NCBI GenBank assembly: GCA_903882745.1
Contig: CAIRYG010000010.1
Coordinates: 186,001 to 250,000 of the forward strand
Direction of reading: 5' to 3'
DNA length: 64,000 nt
Source: an uncultured Gemmatimonadota bacterium
Lineage (GTDB): Bacteria; Gemmatimonadota; Gemmatimonadetes; Gemmatimonadales; Gemmatimonadaceae
In this document: one piece after another, positions 25,687-34,950 of the stretch
Layout of the letters: every line of letters begins with the position of its first letter
Numbering within the stretch: position 1 is the stretch's first letter
Made by a program: the position numbers and the translations under genes
The notes under the pieces: generated by a model
The model's input: the letters and a program-made list of their open reading frames with translations, nothing else
Databases searched by the model: none
What the model was told of the DNA's origin: nothing

Positions 25687-26848
25687 TCTTTTTCACATGC
25701 CGCTGCCAGGCAGCGTCAGCCGCTCCGCGGAACTCAGCGCGAAACCGGTCGCGCGAGAACCGTGCCGCGTTCTGACGGCACCCGTCCGCGGTGAAGCGCT
25801 GACGCGCGTCCGCGGCTTCGAATACTCGAATCGCGTCAACCAGCCCGGCCGCGGTTTGCGCGTCGAACAAGACCCCCGTGGGTTTGGGCGTGTCGAGGCC
25901 GCGCACCGTCTCCGCTGCCCCTCCCTTGCCATATGCAATCACGGGGATGCCGCAGGCCTGCGCTTCGATCGGCGCGATGCCAAAATCTTCCTCGGCCGCA
26001 AACACAAAGGCGCGGGCACCTTGTAGCAACCTGCGAAGATTCTGGCGCGACTGGTAGCCGACGAGTTCGACGTTCGGACCAGCGGCCGCTCGAACTTTCG
26101 CAGCGTCCGGCCCCGTTCCCACAATCACGAGTCGTCGCTCGGGCATGCCAGAAAAGGCTTCAGCGATCATGTCGATGCGTTTGTACGGCACAAAACGACT
26201 CGCGGTGATGTAATAGTCCCCACGGGTGCCTGCCGTCGGCGTAAAAAACTCGGTGTCCACCGGCGGATAAATCACCTCGGCGTCACGCCCATAGGCGCGC
26301 GCGATGCGCTCGCGAATGTACTGCGACAGTGTCAGGAACTCGTCCACATCGCGCGAGTTCTTGGCATCCCACCGCTGCAGCTGATCGAGCAGCACGCGTG
26401 CGACCTGACCACGCATGGTGCCGTTGAGCCCAGACTCCTGGAGATATTGCTCGCGCAAATCCCACGCATAGCGCATCGGAGAGAGGCAGTAACAGAGGTG
26501 GAGCTGTTGGCTGTGGGTCCGAATACCCTTGGCGACGGCGTGCGAGACGGATATCACGAGATCGAAAGCGGACACATCGAGCGACCGAAGTGCCAGCGGC
26601 ATCAGCGGGAGCAAGAGCCGGTAGTACCGCCTGACCCCCCGGACGCGCTGCAAGACGGAGGTTTGCACCGAACCAAGTCCAATGTCCGACCGATCCGTAT
26701 CGTTCAGGCAATCCACGAGGCTGAATACCTGCGCCTCCGGGAATGCGAGCAGCAGGTCGCGGAGTACCATCTCGCCGCCCGCGTTCACCACGAGCCAGTC
26801 GTGAACGATTGCGATGCGTGGACTGGAGCTTTGGACGGTCGAAGTCAC
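25646..26848 (-). CDS. GT4-family glycosyltransferase
   Basis: A 400-residue GT-B fold glycosyltransferase, likely adding a sugar from a nucleotide donor to a surface polysaccharide. The N-terminal domain shows IAIVHDWLVVNAGGEMVL. The C-terminal domain shows the donor-binding SRFVPYKRIDMIAEAF, VIVGTGPDA and EDFGIAPIEAQACGIPVIAY segments. The start is GTG. The last 13 or so codons (from MGPGGFEPP) are read antisense through the tRNA-Ile gene, so the C-terminal tail is dictated by tRNA sequence. It lies beside the exporter and transferase genes but on the opposite strand. Confidence 0.9.
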   Translation of the reverse strand: MTSTVQSSSPRIAIVHDWLVVNAGGEMVLRDLLLAFPEAQVFSLVDCLNDTDRSDIGLGSVQTSVLQRVRGVRRYYRLLLPLMPLALRSLDVSAFDLVISVSHAVAKGIRTHSQQLHLCYCLSPMRYAWDLREQYLQESGLNGTMRGQVARVLLDQLQRWDAKNSRDVDEFLTLSQYIRERIARAYGRDAEVIYPPVDTEFFTPTAGTRGDYYITASRFVPYKRIDMIAEAFSGMPERRLVIVGTGPDAAKVRAAAGPNVELVGYQSRQNLRRLLQGARAFVFAAEEDFGIAPIEAQACGIPVIAYGKGGAAETVRGLDTPKPTGVLFDAQTAAGLVDAIRVFEAADARQRFTADGCRQNAARFSRDRFRAEFRGAADAAWQRHVKKMGPGGFEPPHFGL

Positions 26849-27008
26849 AGTGTAAAGGCAGGTCGAACGTGAACACGCGCCAGAGCGAGGTACCTCGCCT
26901 TCGATATTCGGCTGGGGACCCCGCTTCCAAAAACAGCTACCGATGGTTTATCATAACGCTGTCGCACGTGCGGTGCTTTTTTGGCCACAGCAGTCCGCGA
27001 CAGTTGTC

Positions 27009-27082
27009 GGACGCGTAGCTCAGCTGGTTAGAGCGCTGCTTTCACACAGCAGAGGTCCGGGGTTCGAGTCCCTGCGCGTCCA
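27009..27082 (+). tRNA. tRNA-Val (CAC anticodon)
   Basis: A complete cloverleaf: acceptor GGACGCG pairs with CGCGTCC, the D arm has TAGCTCAGCTGGTTAGAGC, the T arm GGGTTCGAGTCCC. The anticodon stem CTGCT/AGCAG encloses TTCACAC with anticodon CAC (Val, codon GUG). The 3' CCA is not encoded. A strong hairpin terminator follows 28 bp downstream. Confidence 0.95.
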
Positions 27083-27110
27083 TGTTCGTGAAGCCTGTTG
27101 GACCATTCAA

Positions 27111-27140
27111 AGCGGCGCCCGGCGTTGTCCGGGCGCCGCT
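27111..27140 (+). terminator. Terminator after tRNA-Val
   Basis: A 12-bp perfect GC-rich stem (27111-27122 with 27129-27140) encloses a six-base CGTTGT loop and is followed by TTGCATTATTATTCT. It lies just downstream of the tRNA gene. Confidence 0.8.
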
Positions 27141-27260
27141 TTGCATTATTATTCTATTAAGTTGTGGATACGCGCTGCCGGCCGTTCTTTGCGCGAGGCA
27201 GCCTTTGCGACATTGCGTAGTTCGAGATCAGCACTCCCAAACGTTCGCTTGGAGCACTTC

Positions 27261-29855
27261 GTGTCGATAGCTCGACGTCTGCTAGTCCCCGCGCTTTCCG
27301 TACTCGCGCTGGCGCTCCCCCGTGGCGCAGTCGCGCAGCAAGCCCCGAAGCCGACGCCGCAAGAGGCGCAGGCCCTGCTCAAGGATCGTCCTGATCTGCT
27401 CGCGCAACTGCGCCAGCGAATCATGACGAGCGGCATGACCCCTGATCAGGTCCGTGCCCGTCTCCGAGCCGAGGGGTACCCTGAGAACTTACTGGACGCG
27501 TATTTGCCGGGCGCGACCGGTAGCGGAGACGCAGTTCCAACGAACGATGTGTTTGATGCCATCCGAACGCTCGGCATCAGCGATTCAACTGACGTGGACT
27601 CGCTTCGCACCCTAGTCGGCCCAGCGAGAGAGAAAGCCGCGCAGCCTGCGGTGCCATTCAATGCCACGAATGATCCCTACGCGACCAATCCGTACCTCAC
27701 GAAAGCACAGCGTGAACGAGAAGACTCTCTGAGTCGACTCGAGTCTGCCGCTGGGCGAAGTCGTGTGGACATCCCCATTTTTGGCACAAGCCTCTTCCGT
27801 TCATCCACGAGCGAGTTCCAGCCGAACCTCGATGGGCCAGTGGATGCGAACTACCGACTTGGCCCGGGCGATCGACTCGTTCTCATTTTGACGGGCGAAG
27901 TTGAGACCGCCCAGACCCTCGATGTCACGCGCGAGGGGTTCGTCCTGATTCCTCAAGTCGGGCAGATCGCCGTCGCGAACTTGACCATCGCGCAGTTGGA
28001 GGAGGTGCTCTACTCCCGACTCGGCCGCGTCTATTCGGGAGTCAAGAAGGGCGCCGGCGCGACCACGCATTTCCAGGTGTCGGTCGCGAAGCTGCGGAGC
28101 AATCAAGTCTTTGTGGTTGGGGATGTGGTGCGCCCCGGGAGTTACCGCGTCTCCAGCGCCGGCACAGTAATGACGGCGCTGTACGCTGCTGGAGGGCCCA
28201 GCGACAACGGCACCCTGCGTTCGGTCACCGTTCGCCGGAGTGGCAAGGAAGTTGGACGACTCGACGTGTACGACTACCTCCTGCGTGGCGACGCCTCCCG
28301 GGATCTGCGGCTGGAGTCTGGGGACATCGTGTTCGTCGCGACCCATGGTCCTCGGGTTCTGATCAGTGGCGAGATTACCCGTTCAGCCATTTACGAACTG
28401 AAGGCGGGGGAAACGCTCAACGACCTCGTGACAGCCGCGGGTGGGCTCACCGCCTCGGCGTCACGGCAGCGCATCCAGATCGAACGGGTGATTCCCCTCT
28501 CCCAGCGCGGGTCGAAGTCTGAAGAGCGAACGCTCATTGAGGTCACCAGCGATGCCGCACTCGGCTCGGCGACGCCGTCGCTCCCACTCGAGAATGGCGA
28601 CTACGTCAGGGTGTTCGGCGTCGCGGAGCGGGTGCGGAACCGGCTCACGGTCAAGGGAAATGTCTGGCGCTCGGGGGCGCAAGCGTTCGCTCCCGGGATC
28701 ACGCTGTCTGAAGTCCTGCGACGCGCGGGGGGAACAAAGCCCGACACGTATCTCGGGCAGGTGTTGGTGTCGCGCCTGAAGGGCGACTCCACGCGCGTTC
28801 AGCTTCGCGCGATGCTCCGTGACACCACCGGTGCCGTACTTGGCGCCGATCTCCCGCTCGCGGACGATGACGAAATCACCGTGTTCTCGCTGACGGATTT
28901 CCGACCTAAGCTGTACGTCGCCGTTGCCGGTGCTGTTCGCAAGCCTGGTCAAATCCCATACCACGAAGGGATGACCCTGCGCGATGCACTGTTGCTCGTG
29001 GGCGGCGCAACAGAAAAGGCCTACACCAACGAAGTGGAGGTGGCGCGCTTTCCGATCGATCGCCACGTGGGACAGCTCGCAACAACGACGCGGGTGGCGT
29101 TTGATACTGCTGCGATGCCTGGGAGTACCGGTGACGTGGGTAACGGGACGAATCAAGGCCTTGGTGGGGATTTTGTGCTACGTCCGTACGACAACATTCT
29201 GGTTATGCAGCAAACGGACTGGCGCCCACTGCAGTCCGTGTGGGTAACGGGCGAAGTGCGCCATCCAGGTAAGTATGTCATCCGAGACAAGACCGAGCGC
29301 ATACGCGACCTGATTCTTCGCGCCGGGGGTCTGTTGGCCGGCGCGAGTATTGAGGCCTCGTATCTGGCACGCGCTCGTGCCGCTACGACATTTGCGAGCG
29401 CGATTGAAAAAAATGCTGCAGCTGTGCGGTTGGGCGTTGACCTGTCCTCGATTATGAACGACCCATCCGACCTCAACAACCTGTTGGTCGAGGCCGGGGA
29501 CTCGCTCGACATCCCGACCTCAAAGGCGACGGTTGAAGTGCGTGGAGCCGTGAACCTTCCGACTGTCACTGTTGTGAAACCCGGGGCTGGCCTGAATAGC
29601 TATTTGCGAGCCGCGGGCGGCGCATCCCAGTTGGGGGATCCCAGCCGAGCCTATGTGATTCAGCCGAGCGGGAAAATTGAGGCACGCCGCTCGCTCTGGT
29701 TCTTCAGCCTTGACCCAACGCCTCGACCGGGTGCGACGGTCGTCGTTCCCCCTCGCGACACTAGCAACACGGGCGCCGCAGCGTTGGCGACGATCACCAC
29801 CGTTACACAGATTATCGCAGGACTCCTCACGGCGTACGCGCTTATCAAGCGATGA
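27261..29855 (+). CDS. Polysaccharide export protein with multiple SLBB domains
   Basis: An 864-residue secreted protein of the polysaccharide export (Wza-like, PF02563) class. A signal peptide ends AVAQQ. After an N-terminal helical, low-complexity region comes the Poly_export domain (YRLGPGDRLVL to FQVSVAKLRS). A chain of SLBB beta-grasp repeats follows, recognisable by GDVVRPGSY, SGEITRSAIYEL, AVAGAVRKPGQIPYHEG and TGEVRHPGKYVIRD. The C-terminal hydrophobic helix (AALATITTVTQIIAGLLTAYALI) may insert in the outer membrane as in Wza. It is far longer than Wza (about 380 residues). The GTG at 27261 has GGAG seven bases upstream. Confidence 0.9.
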   Translation: MSIARRLLVPALSVLALALPRGAVAQQAPKPTPQEAQALLKDRPDLLAQLRQRIMTSGMTPDQVRARLRAEGYPENLLDAYLPGATGSGDAVPTNDVFDAIRTLGISDSTDVDSLRTLVGPAREKAAQPAVPFNATNDPYATNPYLTKAQREREDSLSRLESAAGRSRVDIPIFGTSLFRSSTSEFQPNLDGPVDANYRLGPGDRLVLILTGEVETAQTLDVTREGFVLIPQVGQIAVANLTIAQLEEVLYSRLGRVYSGVKKGAGATTHFQVSVAKLRSNQVFVVGDVVRPGSYRVSSAGTVMTALYAAGGPSDNGTLRSVTVRRSGKEVGRLDVYDYLLRGDASRDLRLESGDIVFVATHGPRVLISGEITRSAIYELKAGETLNDLVTAAGGLTASASRQRIQIERVIPLSQRGSKSEERTLIEVTSDAALGSATPSLPLENGDYVRVFGVAERVRNRLTVKGNVWRSGAQAFAPGITLSEVLRRAGGTKPDTYLGQVLVSRLKGDSTRVQLRAMLRDTTGAVLGADLPLADDDEITVFSLTDFRPKLYVAVAGAVRKPGQIPYHEGMTLRDALLLVGGATEKAYTNEVEVARFPIDRHVGQLATTTRVAFDTAAMPGSTGDVGNGTNQGLGGDFVLRPYDNILVMQQTDWRPLQSVWVTGEVRHPGKYVIRDKTERIRDLILRAGGLLAGASIEASYLARARAATTFASAIEKNAAAVRLGVDLSSIMNDPSDLNNLLVEAGDSLDIPTSKATVEVRGAVNLPTVTVVKPGAGLNSYLRAAGGASQLGDPSRAYVIQPSGKIEARRSLWFFSLDPTPRPGATVVVPPRDTSNTGAAALATITTVTQIIAGLLTAYALIKR

Positions 29856-29900
29856 TGCAGGAGTTTACGTCCAGCATCCTTCCGCCGATTGGCTCCATAG

Positions 29901-29929
29901 TTGCACGGGTTGTCTCCATTTCGTACATT
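29901..29929 (+). promoter_or_regulatory. Putative promoter of the sugar transferase gene
   Basis: TTGCAC (29901-29906) and TACATT (29924-29929) are separated by 17 bp, 38 bp before the proposed ATG. This gap of about 110 bp holds nothing else obvious. Confidence 0.45.
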
Positions 29930-29966
29930 TGTTTAGAACTAGCCACTCCTCTTGTCGGCAAACTGG

Positions 29967-31043
29967 ATGCTTCCTAAACACAACTTGGCAGGCGAGTCCG
30001 TATCGGAAACGCGCCGCCCGGCCGTGGCCCCCCGATCGGTGCCGCGTGCGCCAGAGCAGCGCAGCGCCGAGCCCAACCGGGTTGTGGTGGTTGGATCCGC
30101 GTCTGACATTCCGCGTGCGCTCGCGCACCCCGCGGTGCTCGCGCGTCGACTCAATGTGGCGTCCGTGGTAGCGGTAGACGTGGAGTCTGGCGGCCAGGAC
30201 GGCGCGCGGAGCGCGATTGCGTTGGCGCTCCATGAGCATACCCCGCGCACCATCCTCATCGCGGGGCCGCTCGGCAACCCGACGATGCGCATTGTTGCTG
30301 ACCTCGCGCTGCTGTTTCATTGCGACTTGCTCGCGGTGATGCCTGCGGAAGTTTTAGCTGGCCATGACCCCGTGGTCGTTTGGAGCGGAGACTTTCCGCT
30401 GGTTCAGCTCGCGAGTCCGCGTCGTACGCGCCTATCAGCACGCGTCAAGCGTTTGGCGGACATTGCTGCGTCGGCGGCTGGTGTGATCGTCGCTGCGCCG
30501 ATTGTGGCGGTTCTGGCTGGACTGATTATGGCTGAATCGCGGGGTAATCCCTTCTTCCAGCACGAGCGTGTTGGGTTGGGCGGACGGCGTTTCCGGTGTT
30601 TCAAACTCCGGACGATGCACACCGGCGCTGAGCAGTTATTGTCGGACGACACTGCGTTGTACGAATTGTATCGTCGGAATCATTTTAAGATTCCAGATCG
30701 AGCCGACCCTCGCGTCACCCCGTTGGGGAGGCTGTTGCGTCGCACCAGCCTCGACGAGCTCCCCCAAATCTGGAATGTGCTGATTGGCGATATGGCACTG
30801 GTTGGTCCGCGGCCAGTTGTCGCGGACGAACTCGCGCTTTATGAACTGGGAGAGCGTGAACTCCTGTTGTCCGTCCGCCCTGGCATTACGGGCGCCTGGG
30901 CCGTGAACGGCCGCCACGGCGTTGGGTACCCGGAACGTTGCGGAATGGAGCTTGGATACGTCAGAAATTGGACGTTGTTGACTGACCTCAAGATTTTGAT
31001 GGCGACTGTCGGGGCAGTTCTGCGCCCGGGCGGCGAAGACTAA
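29967..31043 (+). CDS. Undecaprenyl-phosphate sugar-phosphate transferase (initiating transferase)
   Basis: A 358-residue protein with the C-terminal bacterial sugar transferase domain (PF02397) that starts polysaccharide repeat units on undecaprenyl phosphate. Seen are the membrane re-entrant helix AASAAGVIVAAPIVAVLAG, the FQHERVGLGGRRFRCFKLRTM segment, RRTSLDELPQIWNVL with the catalytic D-E pair, and the VGPRPV motif. The usual N-terminal four-helix membrane module is absent; about 130 residues of Rossmann-like sequence (VVVVGSASD) precede the catalytic part. ATG 29967 is preferred to TTG 29952; neither has a strong ribosome-binding site. A terminator follows. Confidence 0.9.
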   Translation: MLPKHNLAGESVSETRRPAVAPRSVPRAPEQRSAEPNRVVVVGSASDIPRALAHPAVLARRLNVASVVAVDVESGGQDGARSAIALALHEHTPRTILIAGPLGNPTMRIVADLALLFHCDLLAVMPAEVLAGHDPVVVWSGDFPLVQLASPRRTRLSARVKRLADIAASAAGVIVAAPIVAVLAGLIMAESRGNPFFQHERVGLGGRRFRCFKLRTMHTGAEQLLSDDTALYELYRRNHFKIPDRADPRVTPLGRLLRRTSLDELPQIWNVLIGDMALVGPRPVVADELALYELGERELLLSVRPGITGAWAVNGRHGVGYPERCGMELGYVRNWTLLTDLKILMATVGAVLRPGGED

Positions 31044-31060
31044 GAGGACTGCGGTATCTG

Positions 31061-31098
31061 AAAAGCGACCGCAGGGCATGTGCCTTTCGGTCGCTTTT
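31061..31098 (+). terminator. Terminator after sugar transferase
   Basis: AAAAGCGACCG (31061-31071) pairs perfectly with CGGTCGCTTTT (31088-31098), and the interior GGGCA/TGCC can extend the stem. The T run lies at the 3' end. The roughly 160 bp from here to the next gene hold no feature I can support. Confidence 0.8.
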
Positions 31099-31256
31099 GC
31101 TTTCTGAGTTGCTTGGCAGCGCCGCACGCGCCTCGTAGTTTATGACATATTCGTTATACACGCAGGAGCGTGCATTCCCGTAGGTAGCCCGTAGCCCTCA
31201 CCGGCCCATGTTCCGCAAACCTAAGCGACCGACTCGTAGCTCCACCAGCACCTATA

Positions 31257-33158
31257 ATGAGAAATCGCGACTTCTTTTTGATTGATGCTCTGCTGCTCAC
31301 AGGACTGCCGTTTCTGGTCCTGCTTTTGCACGCAGAGTCGCTCACGCTATCCCCGGCACTGCTGGGGACCGCGCTGGCGTACACCTCGATTTCATTGGCG
31401 CTGCGCGTCACCATTGCCTACTTCGCTGGTCTCTATCGCTGTCTCTGGCAGCACGCCAGCGTCGCGGAACTGGAACGCGTGCTCGCGGCTGGAGTCATCG
31501 CCGGAGTGGGATCTGTTACGGTAGGTACCATCGGCATGAAGGTGCTGGGGCTTGCGCCCATGCCGCTCGGAGCCTTGATGCTGGACTCGATCGGTGCGCT
31601 TGGAGTTTTTTGCATCTCCCGCATGGGCGTTCGCCTCGCCGCTGCCCGCCACCGGCATCTCAACTCGGGGCGCAGGGCCCTGGTTGTTGGCGCTGGCACG
31701 GGCGGCCAGATGATTCTGCGCGAAACCCAGTTGCACCCAAAACTTCGCGTGCAGGTCGTGGGCTTTGTTGACGACGATCGGTCGAAGCAGAACCAGCTTC
31801 TGGGCAACGTGCCCGTGGTAGGCACGCTGGACGATCTGCCGACGCTGATCCGACAGTTGTCGGTTGCCGAACTCATCATCGCGATGCCGTCGGCACGAGG
31901 AACCCTCGTGAGAAAGGTGCTGAAGGCAGCGACCGACGCGGGGATTCAGGCGCGCACAATGCCTGGGCTCCACGACCTTCTATCGGGCCGCGTGCGAGTG
32001 AGTGCTCTGCGCAGCATCGAAATCCAAGACCTGCTGCGTCGCGAGCCAATCGTCACGGACTTGAACGCCGTGCGTGCGCTCGCTACCGGAAAAACGGTCA
32101 TGGTCACCGGTGCGGGCGGATCAATCGGCAGCGAACTCTGCCGGCAGATCGCGGCGCTCGAGCCCTCGACCCTGGTGCTCGTGGACCACAGCGAGAATCA
32201 GGTCTTCGAGATCGAGGGAGAGTTGCGCCGCGCCTTCCCTGAGTTGAAGATCGCGGCGGTGATTGCCGACATCCGGAACGCCGCGCGTGTGAACTCGGTA
32301 ATGGCCGCGTTGAAACCCTACGCGATTTTCCACGCTGCCGCGCACAAACATGTACCGCTGATGGAGTGCAACATTGTCGAGGCCATCACGAATAACGTGA
32401 TGGGCACGCAAAATGTGGTGAATGCGGCGCTTGATGCTGACGTGCAGCATTTCGTGAACATTTCGACCGACAAGGCAGTTCGCCCCACGTCCATTATGGG
32501 GACGACGAAGCGAATCGCCGAACGGATTGTCTTGAACGCGGCCGTAAACCACGACAAGAACTTCGTGTCGGTGCGGTTCGGCAACGTACTGGGCTCGCGC
32601 GGATCGGTGATTCCGACCTTCATGCGTCAGATTATGGACGGTGGACCGGTCACGGTGACGCACCCAGAGATGCGCCGCTACTTCATGACGATCCCCGAGG
32701 CCGTGCAACTCGTGCTGCAGGCTGGAGCACTGGGTTCAGGTGGCGAGCTGTTCGTGCTCGACATGGGCGAGCCGGTGAAGATCGTTGACCTGGCGCGAGA
32801 CCTCCTGCGCTTGTCCGGACTCGAGGAAGGGGTGGACATGGACATCGCCTTCACCGGCGTGCGCCCCGGCGAAAAGCTGTACGAGGAAGTGCTCTTCGGA
32901 GAAGAGGACATCCGCGCCACGAACCACCCCAAGGTGCTGCGCACGATCGATTCGCCAGAGGACGAGCAGTTCATGGACGGCGTGGCGACGCTCATCCGCA
33001 ACGCCGTGATGAGTGCCAGCGACGATGCGACGTTGCGCGACGGACTTCGGCACTTGGTGCCTGAGTTCGCGCGAGAGGATGCACGCACGGACCCGCGGAA
33101 CAAGCCGGCAGCAGTCGCCACCCGCCCGAAGACGGATCGCCCCTCGCTCTCGAAGTAG
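31257..33158 (+). CDS. CapD/WbpM-like nucleotide-sugar 4,6-dehydratase (membrane)
   Basis: A 633-residue protein of the membrane-bound UDP-sugar 4,6-dehydratase family (CapD, WbpM, PglF). Four N-terminal transmembrane helices (about 1-130) lead to a Rossmann-like regulatory domain (VVGAGTGGQM) and an SDR catalytic domain. The SDR domain has TGAGGSIGSELCRQI, the AAHKHVPLME segment, ISTDKAVRPTS and SIMGTTKR, where Met replaces the usual catalytic Tyr, as in this subfamily. It probably converts UDP-GlcNAc to a 4-keto-6-deoxy sugar for surface glycans. It ends 12 bp from the convergent hflX gene with no visible terminator. Confidence 0.93.
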   Translation: MRNRDFFLIDALLLTGLPFLVLLLHAESLTLSPALLGTALAYTSISLALRVTIAYFAGLYRCLWQHASVAELERVLAAGVIAGVGSVTVGTIGMKVLGLAPMPLGALMLDSIGALGVFCISRMGVRLAAARHRHLNSGRRALVVGAGTGGQMILRETQLHPKLRVQVVGFVDDDRSKQNQLLGNVPVVGTLDDLPTLIRQLSVAELIIAMPSARGTLVRKVLKAATDAGIQARTMPGLHDLLSGRVRVSALRSIEIQDLLRREPIVTDLNAVRALATGKTVMVTGAGGSIGSELCRQIAALEPSTLVLVDHSENQVFEIEGELRRAFPELKIAAVIADIRNAARVNSVMAALKPYAIFHAAAHKHVPLMECNIVEAITNNVMGTQNVVNAALDADVQHFVNISTDKAVRPTSIMGTTKRIAERIVLNAAVNHDKNFVSVRFGNVLGSRGSVIPTFMRQIMDGGPVTVTHPEMRRYFMTIPEAVQLVLQAGALGSGGELFVLDMGEPVKIVDLARDLLRLSGLEEGVDMDIAFTGVRPGEKLYEEVLFGEEDIRATNHPKVLRTIDSPEDEQFMDGVATLIRNAVMSASDDATLRDGLRHLVPEFAREDARTDPRNKPAAVATRPKTDRPSLSK

Positions 33159-33170
33159 CGTCCCGCCGAA

Positions 33171-34469
33171 TCAGTCCTCGAGTAGCCCCAATCGATACAA
33201 GCGGCCTCGAAGGGCGTCATCAACACGAGCTCGAAGCAGCGAGTCCCCGCTCTCTTCGTCTTGGCGCACCGAGACCACCTCAGCACTCCGGTACAGCTCG
33301 GCCAGCATGCGGCCGTCGGCGGCTGGAATACGCACCCCGACCTCCGGACGACGCAACAATAGGCGCGCGATCATCGCGGCATGGAGCTCCGCCGTCCCGC
33401 CGGGGGCCTGCGCGCTCACAAAAACGGAACCCGGGAGCAGATCGGCCATGCGCTGGCGGAGTGCCAACAGCGATTCTGGCTCCAGCGCGTCAATCTTGTT
33501 GAACACGTGAACCACCGGGGTATCGTGCACGCCCAGGTCGGCGAGCACGTCGTCGACGACGAGCCGCTGCTCCTCCCAGGTCGGGTGGCTCGCGTCGATC
33601 ACATGCAACAACACGTCGGCCTCGCGCACTTCCTCGAGCGTCGCACGGAAACTCGCCACAAGATGGTGCGGCAGCTTCCGGATGAACCCCACTGTGTCGG
33701 TGAGCAGCATCTTTTGCTGCTCGCCAAGCATGACGTCGCGCGTGAGGGGGTCGAGCGTCGCAAATAGACGATCCTCAATAAACACGTCGGGGGCGCCGCT
33801 CATGGCTTTGAGCAATGAGCTCTTCCCCGCATTGGTGTAGCCCACGAGCGAGGCGCGGAACTCGCTCTTACGCGAGGCACGCTGGACTTCGCGAGAGCGC
33901 TGCACGTCGGCCAGGCGCTCCTTGAGGATCTTGATACGGTGGCCAACCATTCGGCGGTCGGATTCGAGCTGTGTTTCGCCCGGGCCGCGCACGCCTATTC
34001 CGCCGCGAAACTTCTCGAGGTGGGTCCACATGCGCGTGAGGCGCGGCAGCGAATACTCGAGCTGCGCGAGTTCCACCTGCATGCGCGCTTCGGCGCTGCG
34101 CGCGCGCACGGCAAAGATGTCAAGAATCAACTCCGCGCGGTCGACGACACGTTTGCCAAGTTCGAGTTCGAGGTTCTTGCCCTGCGCCGGCGTGAGCTCA
34201 TCGTCGAACACAAGGAGCGTGGCCTCGCGTTCGGTGGCCATCATCTTGAGCTCTTCGAGCTTCCCTTTCCCCACGTACGTAGAGGGATTCGGCCGATCAA
34301 GCTGCTGCGTGAGGGTGCCAACGACGATCCCTCCCGCGGTGTCGATCAGGCGCTCAAGTTCGAGCAGATGTTCATCGACCGCGTGGCGGGCGTTGCTGCG
34401 CTTGAGCGGCGCGCCGACAAGAATGGCCTTGTCGACGACGGGGGCGAGGGAGATGAGTTCTTTGGCCAC
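33171..34469 (-). CDS. hflX: GTPase HflX
   Basis: HflX splits stalled 70S ribosomes under stress. The 432-residue protein has the N-terminal domain (NPSTYVGKGKLEEL), a coiled coil leading into GGIGVRGPGETQLESDRR, which is diagnostic, and the G domain SLVGYTNAGKSSLLKA, DTVGFIRKLP and HVFNKIDALE. The GTG at 34469, 1 nt after the preceding gene's stop, was chosen; an in-frame TTG 29 codons earlier would overlap that gene by 86 nt. It is the last gene of the long recA-to-hflX run. Confidence 0.94.
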   Translation of the reverse strand: MAKELISLAPVVDKAILVGAPLKRSNARHAVDEHLLELERLIDTAGGIVVGTLTQQLDRPNPSTYVGKGKLEELKMMATEREATLLVFDDELTPAQGKNLELELGKRVVDRAELILDIFAVRARSAEARMQVELAQLEYSLPRLTRMWTHLEKFRGGIGVRGPGETQLESDRRMVGHRIKILKERLADVQRSREVQRASRKSEFRASLVGYTNAGKSSLLKAMSGAPDVFIEDRLFATLDPLTRDVMLGEQQKMLLTDTVGFIRKLPHHLVASFRATLEEVREADVLLHVIDASHPTWEEQRLVVDDVLADLGVHDTPVVHVFNKIDALEPESLLALRQRMADLLPGSVFVSAQAPGGTAELHAAMIARLLLRRPEVGVRIPAADGRMLAELYRSAEVVSVRQDEESGDSLLRARVDDALRGRLYRLGLLED

Positions 34470-34470
34470 G

Positions 34471-34950
34471 TTATCGGCGGATGGCGTCGTACTGACCGAC
34501 GCTGTCGTACGGCCGCGTGATGCTACCGAAGGGTGTCGCGACGGTGACCTCGCCAATCACGTGATAAGTCACAGTGCCGCTCTTACTCATCACACGAGCC
34601 GCGCCCATGAGTTCCTTGACGCCGATGCTGACCGGAAGTCGAACCTCGGAGCGCTGTTTCGGCGGGAGGGTCACGAGTTGCGTGATTTGCCCGGAGGCGA
34701 TCGTCGTGCTGTCAACAACCAGTGTGTAGGTCACACTCTTGGCATCGAGGCGATACTCGTTGGGATTGTTCACCTCGAGCACGAGGTCCACGGCGCCGCC
34801 CGTCAGGCCGATGGCTTTGACTTGGACATCCTTGAGCGTGACGATCGGCGTGGCAAAGGCTCTCCGCGCGAGCGATGCGCAGCCGAGTGCGCTGAGGGCG
34901 AAAAGGGCAACGAGCGCTGTGGTACGCGTGAGATGTGTGCTGCGAATCAT
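34471..34950 (-). CDS. LEA14-like (WHy domain) lipoprotein
   Basis: A 159-residue protein with a lipoprotein signal (hydrophobic stretch ending LSALGC, lipid-anchoring Cys near residue 23). The beta-sandwich resembles the LEA14/WHy domain: LTGGAVDLVLEVNNPNEYRLDAKSVTYTL-type NPN motif, then QITQLVTLPPKQRSEVRLPVSIG. Such proteins are linked to desiccation and stress tolerance; the bacterial role is not well defined. Its ATG overlaps the rarA stop (ATGA). The longer open frame upstream is inside rarA and was discarded. Confidence 0.85.
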   Translation of the reverse strand: MIRSTHLTRTTALVALFALSALGCASLARRAFATPIVTLKDVQVKAIGLTGGAVDLVLEVNNPNEYRLDAKSVTYTLVVDSTTIASGQITQLVTLPPKQRSEVRLPVSIGVKELMGAARVMSKSGTVTYHVIGEVTVATPFGSITRPYDSVGQYDAIRR

